Below are positions 47,396-59,451 of a stretch of DNA of 64,000 bases, one piece after another. A program made the position numbers and the translations under genes. Numbering within the stretch: position 1 is the first letter of the stretch; each line of letters starts with the position of its first letter. Under the pieces are notes generated by a model. The model had not been told where the DNA came from. It ran no database searches and was given only the letters and a program-made list of their open reading frames with translations. This DNA comes from Diphasiastrum complanatum (lineage: Eukaryota; Streptophyta; Lycopodiopsida; Lycopodiales; Lycopodiaceae). The DNA lies in contig CM055111.1 of NCBI GenBank assembly GCA_029204225.1, positions 17,965,019-18,029,018 on the forward strand, written 5' to 3'.

Positions 47396-48975
47396 TCAAT
47401 CCCTATTTACAATGTACATTGTAATGGCCAAAATGGACCTAACACATATTCCCCGGTGGAAAAACACTAGTTCCACTGAGTGTCGAGTCTGGGTCTTCTT
47501 CATCTTCTTTCTTCGTTTAACCTCCTTGCTGTGATGCTCACTGTCACTCTCGTCGGATGTACGTACCCCCAAGAAATGACTTGCAGGTTCACCCTTTTCT
47601 TGTGAATCAATGGTAAGCAATTTAAATTCACTAGCTATTTTCTTTGACCATGACATTTCTATCAATGTTGTTGCAGTTGCAACGATGTCCAGTTTCGTGT
47701 TTATGGTACTAGCATGGCTAGTCCATGCCAAATAGGTTGGAGCAGCAGATTTTATTTTTCATCCATAACACTGGATACTAACCGTGGTCTATTAGCATTG
47801 TCTTTTCCAGCCATTCAGTGGTTATCATCGTATAGCGTTTGTTGACAAACAACTCCCGTGTCTATTGTATAGCAATCACAACAAAGTCCATGAATTGGAA
47901 AGTGCCGTGAGTGTGGAAATTCTGAGTTGCTTTGTCGATTTTCTCTTGGAAACCCTCTTCTCATCAGTAATATAGCTGCCATAATAATGGGTATGTGATA
48001 TTTATATGCCTTGCCACCGTAGCATACACCGCATCAAACTTGTTACAAGATCTTGCTGCCCATGTTGTAAACCTTGCGCACTTCTTAATGGTTTGATAGT
48101 GCAAGTCATTATGTATCAGTAAGGCATGTTCGACTTCATATATATATATCTTCATCCAACCTTGTAAGAATGCCCAAGCCAAAATCATTTGTTCTTTCAA
48201 CTCCAAATTCTGCCAGAACTCATATAACTCACATAGCTCCCATGGCTCATCTCACCCTTCTGTTGTGATATCCACCTTTGACAAGAACAAATAGTCAATA
48301 TTCCATGCATGTTCGATGTTGCGTTGATGTATCCAAGGCTGTAAAGCCTTGTACATGCTGTTTACTTTCCTTCCCAATCTTATTCTAGGTCTTTTCCCCC
48401 GACGTGGTACAACCATCAGGGATTGATTTTCTATTGACTTTCCCATAACTTGGCTATGTTGGTGTTGACTTGTATCCACTTGCATGGAATCTCATCTAAG
48501 CTTGAGTTGATCTATCAAATCCGCTATGTTCTTCAATAAGCCCTTTGCCTCGTCCTGTAATTTCTACCACTCTATTTCTTTGTCTTGAAGTGTGCCTTGT
48601 AAGTCAGACAAGTGTTGTTTTAAGTGCTGCACATCGGTCATAGATTGTTGTAGGTTTGCCTACTCTTGAACTGCTTCTAGATGCGACAACCAGTTATTGC
48701 AATGGTGTGCCACCGATAACAACCCTCGTGTTCAGCTAATTTCTTTTCAAGTTGCATGTTCTCCTCTTGCAAATATCCCTGCTCTTCCACAAACTGTTCC
48801 AGTTTGTCCATGACATGGGTGTGTAGAATATTCTTTGTCCATTCCTTGAGTCTCGTGTTGTCACTACGGACTGGTCCGCCATTGGTAACTTTTAACAAAT
48901 TCCATACCAGATCGTAGACCTGGAGAAAAGTCGTTAGCGGTGTGTAGAAATGTCCGAATGTTGTCATCATCATGG
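47396..48975 (-). pseudogene. Decayed coiled-coil protein of unknown family
   Basis: Read leftwards, one phase persists from about 48,680 to 47,964 with only nonsense codons interrupting it. It encodes a predicted coiled coil (LKQHLSDLQGTLQDKEIEW, KLQDEAKGLLKNIADLIDQL) and then VNSMYKALQPWIHQRNIEHAW and AWAFLQGWMKIYIYEVEHALL. Another frame upstream (48,973-48,677; EEQGYLQEENMQLEKKLAEHE) is also coiled-coil. Four stops sit where CAG or CGA codons would fit. A later piece at 47,731-47,396 may be its 3' part. I do not recognise the family. It abuts a copia fragment on the right. Confidence 0.45.
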
Positions 48976-49290
48976 TATTTCAATTCTTCAAATGTAGAAG
49001 CTGAGTTTCCTAGCACAAATCTTGTTGGCGCTCTTCATTCTCTTGTTGATCTTCTAGGAGATCCTTTTGGTACTGCAATGCTCTTGTCTTTATCTGTTTT
49101 GCTAGGTCCAGAACCAATTCGATTTACAGGTGTTGTAGCAATAGGCTGGCATGCAAATCTTTCTTCATCTGATTCGTCGCTCGAATGAGGTGCGATTTGA
49201 ACATCTTCGTCTGAGTGTTCATCCACTGCTCTCTTTGTCACGGTTCGTAGATCCTAGTATTGTCTTAAGCATATAGCATAACTTTCTTGC
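48976..49290 (-). pseudogene. Copia fragment (linker between integrase and RT)
   Basis: Matches the 56,690-57,000 part of the family-1 element. It encodes SDESDEERFACQPIATTP and GSGPSKTDKDKSIAVPKGSP, the acidic/Ser-rich linker just before RT. Both ends are truncated. Confidence 0.75.
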
Positions 49291-50989
49291 TTTTCCTTCT
49301 TATGTCAAGAAAACTTGGCACTGTACCACAATTTTCCTGTTTTCATCTATTACGTCCTCATTTTGTGCAACAAATTAGACTCATGACCTAATTAAAGGAG
49401 AGAAAATAAAGTAATAGGCAGCTCACCACTTATTAAAAGTAAACTATCTTATTATGTACTTTATTTCTCTTGCATGTCCTCATTTGTGTGGCTAACTCCT
49501 AACTTCAAAGAGAATAAATGAGGTCCTCACCAACTCACCACCTAATCAAGCAAAGAACTATTTATAAGCTATAGACTATGGATTTAGCTTGATAATACCT
49601 TGCTGCATACATACAAATACCAAAACTCTCTATGATCTAGAAAATCTAAGGTTTGCATTCCACCAACTAGCTTGTTGTTGTACATAAAGCTTCATCCGCG
49701 AAAAAACATAATGTTAAATCTCAAGATGTGAACATACATCAAAGTTTTATGGAGATTCATTTCTAGAAAAGAAAACGACGTCGATTCTCTCTTAGATAAA
49801 CCATGTTTGGAGCTCATTGGAGGTTGTCTCTTAAAAAAAATGTGTCTCAGAATCTATGCTTCAAACACTACATTTATCCTCATCTTCAAGCCTCATAAGG
49901 ATCATTGTAAATTCTTAGACAAATCTTCTCATGTACTAGGTTATTATCATTATTGTCCTCATAGAATTTATGACCAAAGTCCACTAGTATAAAAACTTTC
50001 ACAAATTAAGTAACCTTTATTGGTTGTCATGCAAAGTCCACTCAAAATAAACATGTAACAAAATTCACACTTAGACATCAAACTCGAAAAGGGGTCTTAG
50101 GCCTTCAACATGGTTGGCCTTCCTTGCTCAAGGGTTCCACAGCCCTTGGGGACCTAGAGCAAAGGTCCTCTCACATTGTAAATTTGTAACTACCTTTGCT
50201 TATACAAAATTAATTAAAAAATAGAAGAGTATCATAAATTAAGCTTAAAACGGACAAAATTTACTTATATGTCACATTTGTGTGTCGGACTTGCAAGAAA
50301 GAAATAGACGCGAGATAATATCTTTGAGCGGTTTGTTCCCAAAATGAAATAGCGCATTGTAACATGGCACTGAGGCTTCAGGCTTGTACCTATCATACGT
50401 ACAAGCCATTCCATGCTGATGCTGAAACCGCGTATGCTTCACAGAACAGCTTGGAGCTGACGCATTTTAGTCTGAGAACATGAACATGTCATGCTGGGAA
50501 TGAAAGCAATGGTCAAATGTCTTGTCACATCTGACCTCTTATGCTCTTGCATGATTCTTAACCTCCATGGCTCAGAACTAATTATAATTACCACTTTCAA
50601 CTTTCGATTCTAATCAACGTATTCTGTACTGCGCGATAAATAATCAATAGACTGACGGAGATCAGAACCGCAAAATCGTGAGATGGACGAGAGAGTTTAT
50701 ACGCAAATGGCAGGCTTTTGATTCGGATGTGCCTAGGGGATAGTTGACAGCAAAGAAGCTTATACAGATCACAGATCAGTGGAAAGCGGATCTTAAAGCT
50801 AGTGAAAATGCAAATAGAACTTGCACACGAATCAAAAGTTTCCGCCCACGAGTGGGGCAGGGAAGCGAATGGAATCTGAGTAGTCAAGCCCAACACACGC
50901 ACAGTAGACCACCGCACCAAGCGTGGGCCTATTATTTATATCTACTTAGATTGAATTACGCATTTGGCGAACAAAATATTAAGCACTGA
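49291..50989. other. Intergenic, no recognisable gene
   Basis: AT-rich sequence downstream of the transporter gene. No repeat shared with the rest of the window and no convincing coding frame were found. The 3' UTR and polyadenylation signals of the transporter should lie at its right end. Confidence 0.55.
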
Positions 50990-53921
50990 TCATGCGCCAA
51001 TATCACAGACATGCTCTTCAGTGCCCAGAAAACATGGAGATTCAACATTTACAGCCGTATTATGAACTTCGGCGCATTGTGGAGGTTTAAAAATGGTGGT
51101 AAAGTCGGATAGACAATCCGTGTTCTCTTGAAATATGACATCTACATCTTTGACAAGCCTCTCAGTTTGAGCAGTATAGGACGGAGATTTTAGTTGAGAT
51201 ATTAACATGACTCCTGGAAGATGATCAGCACTGAGGAACGTCGATGCCAGGACATTTTCCATCAAATAGCCTTCATCTGGCCTGAAAAATTTCTGTCGAC
51301 GATTCAAATGGCTACTCTGATCTCTGTTCTGTCTATTAAGGCCCTGATCATTTTGGTATGGTTGAGAACTATTGGTACGCTGTTCAGAAGTCATTTTGTA
51401 AGTCCACATAGTCGCTAGCAGAATCATTGGCGCTCCCACAAGTTCAAGCTCCCTCGGAGATTTGTGTCGGAGAAGTGTAGAGAAAAATGCACCCCAGACC
51501 GGAATAGTCATGTAAATCAAAGTGGCGACGGATGCGTTCACTCCACGCAGAGCTCGTATTTCCAACCAGCTGCAAATTCCACCACAGACGATGCCATTGT
51601 AGATTAATGGAAGCCATGGTAAATGTTGAGCCAGTGTTGTAAAGTCTAAACCCCAATCACTAGAACTGGTGCATAGGTTGCATATCTCCCAGAAAAAGCT
51701 GAGGACAGATAATACGGCCGACTGAAGGGCATTTGAACGCTTTGCATCCAATGCTTTAGCGATTCCAAAGACTTCTGATCGAAATATTTGCAGAGCAGAA
51801 ATTAATGAACTCGCGAAAACCCACGGGTTTCCACGTTGTGGAATAATGATGCCTTTCCACCCTGAACCTTCTTCCTCCAGCACACCCATACCTAACAGGG
51901 AAAATCAATGTTTGATTAGTGACTTTAACCGCTCATCTGGGATAGGTTATCGACACCTCCAGAAAGACCATGCACTGAATGCCTTTTACCATGTAGTACA
52001 TCTGAGAGCTTCTACTAATTAACTGCCTGACTGACTAAATATTTGATAGCTGATATTAGATAGATTACCAGATAGTGCTATAAAGGTAGAAAGCCACTTG
52101 ACTCCAGTTACCGACCGGTCAGCGCAAAGTTTCATCAAGGGAACAAGCATCACCTGCTATCCATGCATTGTTAGCTTGAAGGAGAGAAAGACATGTAAAC
52201 AAAAGTTTTGTGTCTTCGAATTTTTATATGAAATGATGGAAAGAGTTTTGTAAAAAGACAAAACCGCAAGATCATAACGATAGAGATAATCAAACAATAA
52301 ACACTTCATTTTCATCACTTTCATAATATTGCATTGCCATAAGTTTGTATCTCAAGATCCATGTTCCTAACATTTCGCACTAGTATTTAGAATTACGTAC
52401 GTACAATGCTACGATATGTCTTATGTTGTACATTGCAGTGTGGTTTCAAGGCGGGGAAAAGATTCTAAATATTTTCAGGTCAATGTAATCATTGTCTTTT
52501 AGCATCATCTTTGTTGAAGCACTTACGCCGAGTGTATACAGCAACGGCGCATCGTTCAAACCATCCCCGTTTGCACCGATTGTTTGGATGATGCTATATA
52601 GGAATGACCATGAGCCTAGCTCCACTCCTGCTCTGATAAGTGTAGGGTCCAGATCCCTCAGGGCGCTAATCAAAGCTGGAAAATGAACCAACAAAGCCGA
52701 TATAGATCGTAAAAGAGAACTGAAGCTTGGAGGCATGCCAGGTGTGGCGTCATCAGCAATCTCTGTTGCAGCAATACCCGAACCGTATAGAGCTGCTAAT
52801 AGGTTCAACAGCATCAGAGCGATGACTTGCTTACTCTTGGCCAGTTTCCTTATTCTTTTCAACCAGGCGAGTTTATGGAAGCCGGAGTCTACTTCCAGAA
52901 CGTTTCCAAACAATCTTTGAGATGACGCCTGCGACAACCAATATCAACTATAAAGCGTGAACAATTTTGGAAGAAAACATGAATATAATGTAGTGGAACA
53001 AACAGTTATATTGCTAAAAGTCGGATCATCTGTTCACTAATTCAACACCTCGTAGACTTTCATTAACCTCGCATCAAATGGAAATATGCAGTAGAAATTA
53101 CTACATAACGTTCTAGGTAAAGACGGATCAATCAATAGAGTTTCATTAACCTTATATAAAAACTCAATCATCATGCGAGTAAAGACATAAAATATACACG
53201 TGAAGAAATAGTACCTAACGTTTTAGCTAGAAGACGGATCAAAGGCAGATCAATCAGACTTGGGCATTCGATCAAACTGGATTGAAATTTCAAATGCATT
53301 TGTACTTACTAGCTGTGGACGGATGGCGCCGATGTAATTTGAGGGATTTACATTGTGAGGTGCTTGGTCCACTGCTGCGTATGGGCATTCGTTTTCGGGA
53401 TCGGGAATTGTCTTTTTTACCAGACTTCTACTATCGTCCTCTTTCACACGGTATCTACTATCTTTCTTTTGTATTGCCTTCAAGATGTGTTTTTCTATGT
53501 CAAATCTAAGACATACACATCTACATTGCGGTCGTTTGCAGCAATCTATCGAACCCATATAACTCCATCTGCGATCTACATCGGCTGCGAAATAGGTAAA
53601 TTTCTTCGACAATCTTGCAAGGGAATTAGATCTGTGGCAAGAGTAGTTGAGTATAGGATATTGTGCTTGGTGGAGACGAGAAGCTACAACACATTTCCTG
53701 TTTGCCACACACGGCCTGTCATTGTACACAGAGTAACTATCAAGAACACGTGTAGAGCTAGAAGCTGATGTATAAGACGAAACGTTATTTATTCTTTTTC
53801 TTCGTACGAGACATTGTATAGCAAGATCTCGAACTGAACACTTAAGTCGAGTGCCAGATATTGAAGTGCGTCGAAAATAATGTTTTGGAGCAAAAGTCAC
53901 GGCATTTAATTGCAGAAACAT
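50990..53921 (-). CDS. EamA/DMT-family membrane transporter, four exons, probably plastid-targeted
   Basis: Drug/metabolite transporter with EamA folds. Exons on the minus strand are 53,921-53,310, 52,928-52,527, 52,153-52,069 and 51,891-50,990. All introns are GT-AG (three donors GTAAGT, one GTAATC). The CDS is 2001 bp, giving 666 residues. Exon 1 supplies 204 residues rich in Ser/Arg with few acidic residues early on, consistent with an organelle transit peptide. Exon 2 begins the membrane part (VIALMLLNLLAALYGSG). Exons 3-4 join as IALSG|MGVLEEEG, matching the family's ALxGVxLLE pattern, and continue with GNPWVFASSLISALQIFRSE and IYMTIPVWGAFFSTLL. A hydrophilic tail of about 130 residues follows. 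No stop or frameshift is seen. Substrate unknown. Confidence 0.82.
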
Positions 53922-54847
53922 TCCCTATTTCTTAAAAGCACCCAAACTCGTTCGACGTGCAGTTATATGACAGCAGAGCCAAATTGAGTGCTTCAAACTT
54001 TTCCCGCATAAAGAATTAATCTGCTTTACAACTCTAGGAACCAGCCCTACGTGTTCTTCACTTATTATACAGTCAGTTGGATGTATTTTGGAGATCAACC
54101 TTTGATGAGCTAGTTGTTTTTTTTATCTGCCAGTGATAAAATGTCTGATATTTAGTCAATTATCAAGCGATGACTTGCTCTGTTGAAACAAGAAGTCATG
54201 CAAAATATCTAAGCTTTGTATGTACTGTATGAAAGCATTCACAATGTCCTGCGACGATCTACACTTATACAGGTTTGAAGATCGATCCACCAATAACTAT
54301 ACATGTATGTTTGATCTTATTATATTCTCGATCAAGCAAGAAGGCTTGTGTTGCACGTAGCACAAAAGTCCAGAGTTCAGAGTCGGCTCTGACTATGTCT
54401 CACGAGTCTCCTCGTATGCGATTCCCGAATCCCATGGGATCCGAAATATTCTTCCACAAAAAGGGCGAAAAAACTGATGGCAGGCATTGCTGCAGGGCCT
54501 AAACCCTAAACCGTGGAGATTCGAGAATAGGAATAGCGAATGACTGCATACCAATAATAATAATATCTGACGTGACCTGTGCAACAACACCGTCCGTGAG
54601 GCAGCTGCGTGGCGTTGGTGCTTAGACAGTAGTCCTCTCACTTGGACTCATGAAAGGAAATTAGGAAACCGACTCCCTAAATATTTCTTATGTGAGAGGT
54701 CGGTCCGCGTCGGAGGCTGGAGCCCGAAGTCTTAGCGTCGTGGCCATCTTGAATTGAACACGTTTGAACGTTTGAACTTTGCAGCCAAAAAAGAGGAGTC
54801 CGAGAAGATTCGTATTGATTTAGAAATTGGAGTTATTTAGGCTTACT
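53922..54847. other. Upstream region of the transporter gene
   Basis: Should hold the promoter and 5' UTR. No clear coding exon. A short minus-strand frame at 54,641-54,393 is not recognised. Confidence 0.45.
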
Positions 54848-54938
54848 TTATCCTTTAGGTATTAAAAAAGCATTTGCCCATCATAGTGGGGTTTTATCCT
54901 TTAGGTATTAAAAAAGGATTTGCCCATCATAGTGGGGT
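54848..54938 (+). repeat. 46-bp tandem duplication
   Basis: Two adjacent copies of a unit starting TTATCCTTTAGGTATTAAAA and ending CATAGTGGGGT, differing at one or two bases. They lead directly into the SINE-like sequence. Confidence 0.9.
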
Positions 54939-55100
54939 GTAGTGGGGTGTACTGGGTAGAGTTGTTGATTGCCACCAAAAAGGTGAAGTCTTGAATCCCG
55001 ACCACTATGTAGTAACATCTAAGGAGGCTAGCTTTGTAAATGGCATTGCCAAGTTGTATATGTTGTAACTAGTTGCTTAATATGTATGCAAAAAAAAAAA
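54928..55100 (+). mobile_element. tRNA-derived SINE
   Basis: Head with tRNA-like order: an A-box-like GTACTGGGTAGAGTTG, then GCCACCAAAAAGGTGAAGTC and the B-box-like TCTTGAATCCC, as in plant SINEs. CATAGTGG (54,928) and CCACTATG (55,009) can pair like an acceptor stem. The body ends in an 11-A tail at 55,090-55,100. No target duplication is evident. Confidence 0.72.
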
Positions 55101-55782
55101 TTCATTTTAGCAACATAATTTCGTCATAAAATTATGATGAGTCTGTCAAGTGAAGTTGTAACTAAAGAGTGATCTTACTAAGTGTAAAATAAAAGGATCT
55201 TTCTCAAGCATAAAATTTAAAGGATAATGATGAAATCCTTTATTCATGGCTGAAATTTTAAATTAGGTTTCCCTCCAATTTGTTTATAGGTTTTTAAAAA
55301 AAATTGCCTTCAAAATCCTGCGTCCCAAATTTTTTGCCAATAAACAAACATTTCCTCTCATGTGAGGTCATTTTCAAGTTTCATAAAGATCATATGTCAA
55401 GAAAGTAGGTGACCACTTTCACTTTCCATAATATGGTGGCCAAAATTTTACAATTATCTTATGTTCACACAATGTGGCGAACATGAATTGCATACATAAT
55501 TTTTTTGAGAAATCAAGATTTTTACAATGCAGAAATATTGCATCTACTACATGTAAAAGACATAAACTCAACAAGAACTTGTCAAAATCACTTATGTAAG
55601 TTGATTTATTGTTCCAGTCCGTGCAACAGTCGTACAACAACAATACTCACACGTGGGACCTCATACATATAAGAAAAATAGCATTTTATACACAATAATC
55701 CATTATTATATCATCACTAAAATGCAAAAATGGATGTAGAACCCCAAAGAGATATTCCATAAGAATGAATGAGAGAAGAATA

Positions 55783-55908
55783 AGAGAGATGAAATGCTCC
55801 CATGCTTGTAGCCTATTTATAATAGCCTTTTGTCCTATTTGGATGCTCTTACTCAAGCTTATCAACTTATGGAAGGTTCTAGATCTCTTCCAAACCCTAA
55901 ATCTAAGC
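55783..55908 (-). repeat. LTR fragment of the second copia family
   Basis: 125 bp nearly identical to 4,743-4,863 (GAGAGATGAAATGCTCCCA through CCAAACCCTAAATCTA). It immediately precedes the family-1 LTR fragment. The sequence at 55,101-55,782 to its left holds no recognisable gene. Confidence 0.75.
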
Positions 55909-55919
55909 CACAACCTAAA

Positions 55920-56283
55920 ATGTATCTGTCGATGTCATACCATCAGATCAGAAATCTGTACTTCTGGGTACTTGCATGATCCTGCTGGTACTCTTTGGAG
56001 CATGTAGGCAGGAGAAGGTTTTGAATCTGTCGTTGTTTTGTTTTGGTCGTTTGCCTTCTCTCGTACTGGACCGCAAAAGATTCTCATTCGTGAATTTTTC
56101 GTGTTCGCGAACCGTTCGTCTTCGTCTGCTTTGACTTTCGTGTTCATGAACCATTCGTCTTCGTTTCCTTTGACTTTTGTGTTCGCGAAACTTTTCGTGC
56201 TTTGTGTCTCCAGATCTTCGAGTTCGCGAATGTCTTCGTCGGGTTGAGGGCTGAAAGCTAGCAAGGCTTTGTAATTAGAAACA
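55920..56283 (-). repeat. Partial 3' LTR of family-1 copia (copy D)
   Basis: Matches the U3-side end of the family-1 LTR, ending GAAACA at 56,283, next to a polypurine tract (TTTTGTTTCTTT on the plus strand). The rest of the LTR is missing on the left. It contains three TTCGCGAA palindromes and one GTTCATGAAC variant, more than the other copies. Confidence 0.8.
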
Positions 56284-59200
56284 TTTTGTTTCTTTAGGTT
56301 GATCCATATAGACCTCTTCGTCTAGCTCGCCATGCAAGAAGACTGTCTTCTCGTGCACAATGTGGATCATGAGTACATAAGCTGCTGCATATGCAAATAA
56401 CAGACGTAAGGACGGATGTTTGACCACAGGACAGAAGGTTTCAGAATAGTCAATACCATATCTCTGAGAAAATTCCTTTGCTACCAGTCTTGCATTGTAT
56501 TTCATGACATTTCCATCTGGTCCGTATTTGAGATTGAAAATCCATTTGCATTTGACAGTCTTACGCTTATATGGTAATGGTTGCAACGTCCATACCTGGT
56601 TCTTCCTCATGGACTCCATCTCTTCGTTCATGGCTTGGATCCATCTGTCCTTCTCTGGAAATTCAATCGCTTCCTCGAAAGTCTGTGGTTCGCCACCGAA
56701 TCCACAGAACTCTTCTGATGTAGAAGCAGAGCTACCTGGCACGTATCTTGCTGGCGCTCTTCGTGGTCTTGTCGAGCTTCTAGGAGATCCTCCTAGGACA
56801 ACAATGTCTTTGCCTTTGTTTGCTCCGCTAGGTCCGGAACCATCTTGGTTTACAGGAATTATAGAAGTAAGCTACCTCTCGAATCTTTCGTTTTCAGATT
56901 CGTCACTCGAATGGGAAGTGACTCAAAAATCCTCATTTTTGTGTTCATCTTCTCCTCCGTCTGTCACTGGCGGCAGGTCATAGTACTGTCTTTTCAGAAC
57001 TTCATAGCTGACAGGATCGTCATCGGCCATTGTCCTGCTCTCATCAAATCTGACATCTCTCACTGTTCTCACAGTGTTCGTGTCTGGCATGTAGACTCTG
57101 TAGTATGACGAATTGTTGTCATAACCTACTAGAAATCCCTGCTCGGCTTTCTCATCAAGCTTCTTTCAAAGCTTATTAGGAATATGTGCATAAGCTGCAC
57201 AGCCAAAGATTCTGATGTGAGACAGGTTGGGCTTTCTACCCCACCATAACTCATGTGGTGTCGTGTGAGGGACACTAGGCTTGTCTGTCCTGTTCAGGAT
57301 GTATGCGGCTGTAGCTACTGCTTCAGCCCACAGTACCCTTGCAGCCTTCGAGTAGGCCATCATGCATCTGATAGCTTCCATCAGGGCCCTGTTCTTTCTT
57401 TCTACAACACCATTGTGCTGCGGTGTGTAGGCTTCAGTCCTTGTATGAATGATGCCACAATCATTGTAGAAGTCAGTAAAGCGATTCGAGATGTATTCGT
57501 CACCCCGATCTAATTTGATCTACTTAACCTTTTTTCCTATATATCTCTCAGCCCAATTCACATATTCTACGAATTTATCAAGTGTTTCAGATTTATTTTG
57601 AATAAAATACACTCTCACGAATTTACTATAATCATCAATGAAGGTTATATAATATTTTGAACCTCCTATTGAGATCATATTGAAAGGCCCACAGATGTTA
57701 GAATGCACTAACTCCAGAATCTTGATCGTTCTGTAGGAGTCTTTGATGAATGGAGTGCGTGACATCTTACTCTTCAAACATGCATCACAGGTGGTCGAAC
57801 TAGTTGTATTCGAGATACTACCCCTGTTATTGCTCCATGATGGCTTGCTTGGTAAAGTGCCATTGAGTTCATGTGGCAGAGTCTCCTGTGCCACAGAGTG
57901 TATGGCGAGTCATCATGAGTCTGATGCACCTGATCTGCAAGTAGGCATACCTGCAGATGATATAGATCACCTTTCCTTCTGCCTTGAGCGATCAGAGCAC
58001 TGGTACTAGCGTCAACCATGTTGCATGCTTCATCAAAAAATGTCATGCGCATTTCTGCATCTGCTATTTTTGCTACGGAAAGCAAGTCTTGCTACAGTGT
58101 AGGCATGAACAGAACGTCTTCGAGTCGTTTGTCTCTGCCATTGGTGTTGATCCACAGTGAACCCATACCGTTCACTTGATATTTAGATCCATCTCCAAGA
58201 ACTATGATACTTGAAGGATCTGCACTTCTAAAATCAGACATGATTCGTCTTGATGTCATGAAGTGTGAGGTGGCTCCTGAATCTAGGATCACCTCATGTG
58301 TGTCAGATGTTCACGCTGAACACACGTCTTCACAGATATAGGCGGTCAAACAATTTTTGTTCGGTCTTTCTTCGTCCATTTTTGGGCTCTCGAGCTCCTC
58401 GACATAAGATGAACTGTTGTTACTCTCCTGTTTGTTCTGCGCTGATTTGTTTCTCAGGTTCTGGCAATCCATGGCTGCATGACCCTTCTTGTGGCAGTGG
58501 ACACACTCAATTTTTGGATTGAGCCATCATGTATCAACCGTGTGCCTGTCTCTTCTGCATCTCACGCAAGTCTTCTTTTCTCCACCTTGCTACTTCGACC
58601 TCCCTTTGCTCTTCCAGTTGACTTTGCTGGTCCTCTTTGCTTGCTGATCACGATCCTGCCTCTGATTTGACTCCCTCTTAGGCATAAATTGTTTCTTGGA
58701 TTTTTCTTTGTTGCCGTAGAGGGCCTGGTCAGAACCAACTTTGTGATCAAGATGTTCTCTTGCCTCGACTTCCCCTCGAATCTTGAACATCATCTTTTCG
58801 AGGTTCATGGTAGGATCTTTCGCGAGAAGGGTCCTCATTGTCTAGAATGATCTAGATAAGACTCTCAACAGGTAAGTGAGCTGCTTCTCAGCTGACACTG
58901 CATTCTCTGCTCTAGAGTTATATAGTGATAGAAACAAATCCTTCATCTTCCTTACGAAATAAGTGAGGTCTTTCTCATCTCACTATAGATTTGTCAGCTG
59001 ATCTTCCAGCATCATGATTTGACTTCTTGATTTCGTTTGAAATTTTGTGAGTAGTGCATCTCACATCTCCTTAGCTTTGGAGAGTATAGCCAGGTCAAGT
59101 GTGAGACTATCTTCGATGGATGAAGATAGCAAGGCTAATACCTTGTCATTTTTCTCCCTCCACTCACGGAGCTCTTTGTCTGATGCCGTAGGCATCTCTT

Positions 59201-59336
59201 CTGTGCCATCCACCTAGGGGAATAAACCTTCGCCCTTGAGTATCAGTGATGTTTTAACTTTCCAAGCTAGAAAGTTAGATCCTGAAGAATCAAGAATTGT
59301 ACAGATCTTGTTCTGTATGCTGCTGATTGAAGCCAT
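56284..59336 (-). pseudogene. Family-1 copia gag-pol with internal deletion
   Basis: Read leftwards from Gag Met at 59,336. A TAG follows in the early Gag region (also in the 1.5-3.4 kb copy). The zinc-knuckle region is near 58,500-58,570, protease ILDSGATSHFMT near 58,290, and gag-pre-integrase LWHRRLCHMNS near 57,880. The integrase core runs 57,890-57,170 (YITFIDDYSKF, ILNRTDKPS, IRIFGCAAYAHIP). The acidic linker follows, then the start of RT (WIQAMNEEMESM, KCKWIFNLKYG, YARLVAKE-like) to VYMDQPKE at 56,295. It joins the polypurine tract and LTR directly there, so the rest of RT and all RNase H are deleted. Several other stops. Confidence 0.88.
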
Positions 59337-59435
59337 TGCTTCTGAAGTTTGTTCTGTTGTTGATGGTTGTTCGTCTGAATGCTTGGTCTCCTGGATCTTG
59401 ATCGCTTATTGGCTATGTCAGATTATGACAATAGA

Positions 59436-59450
59436 GAGGCTCTAATACCA
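59436..59450 (-). other. Mutated primer-binding site
   Basis: TGGTATTAGAGCC on the minus strand, one base off the initiator tRNA-Met complement, 1 nt from the LTR edge at 59,452. Confidence 0.75.
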
Positions 59451-59451
59451 C

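Noticed and set aside
52446-52526. Extension of transporter exon 2 as an unspliced C-terminus
   Set aside because: A strong GTAAGT donor at 52,526-52,525 and a phase-matched exon at 52,153 restore the expected EamA sequence, so the extension is intron.
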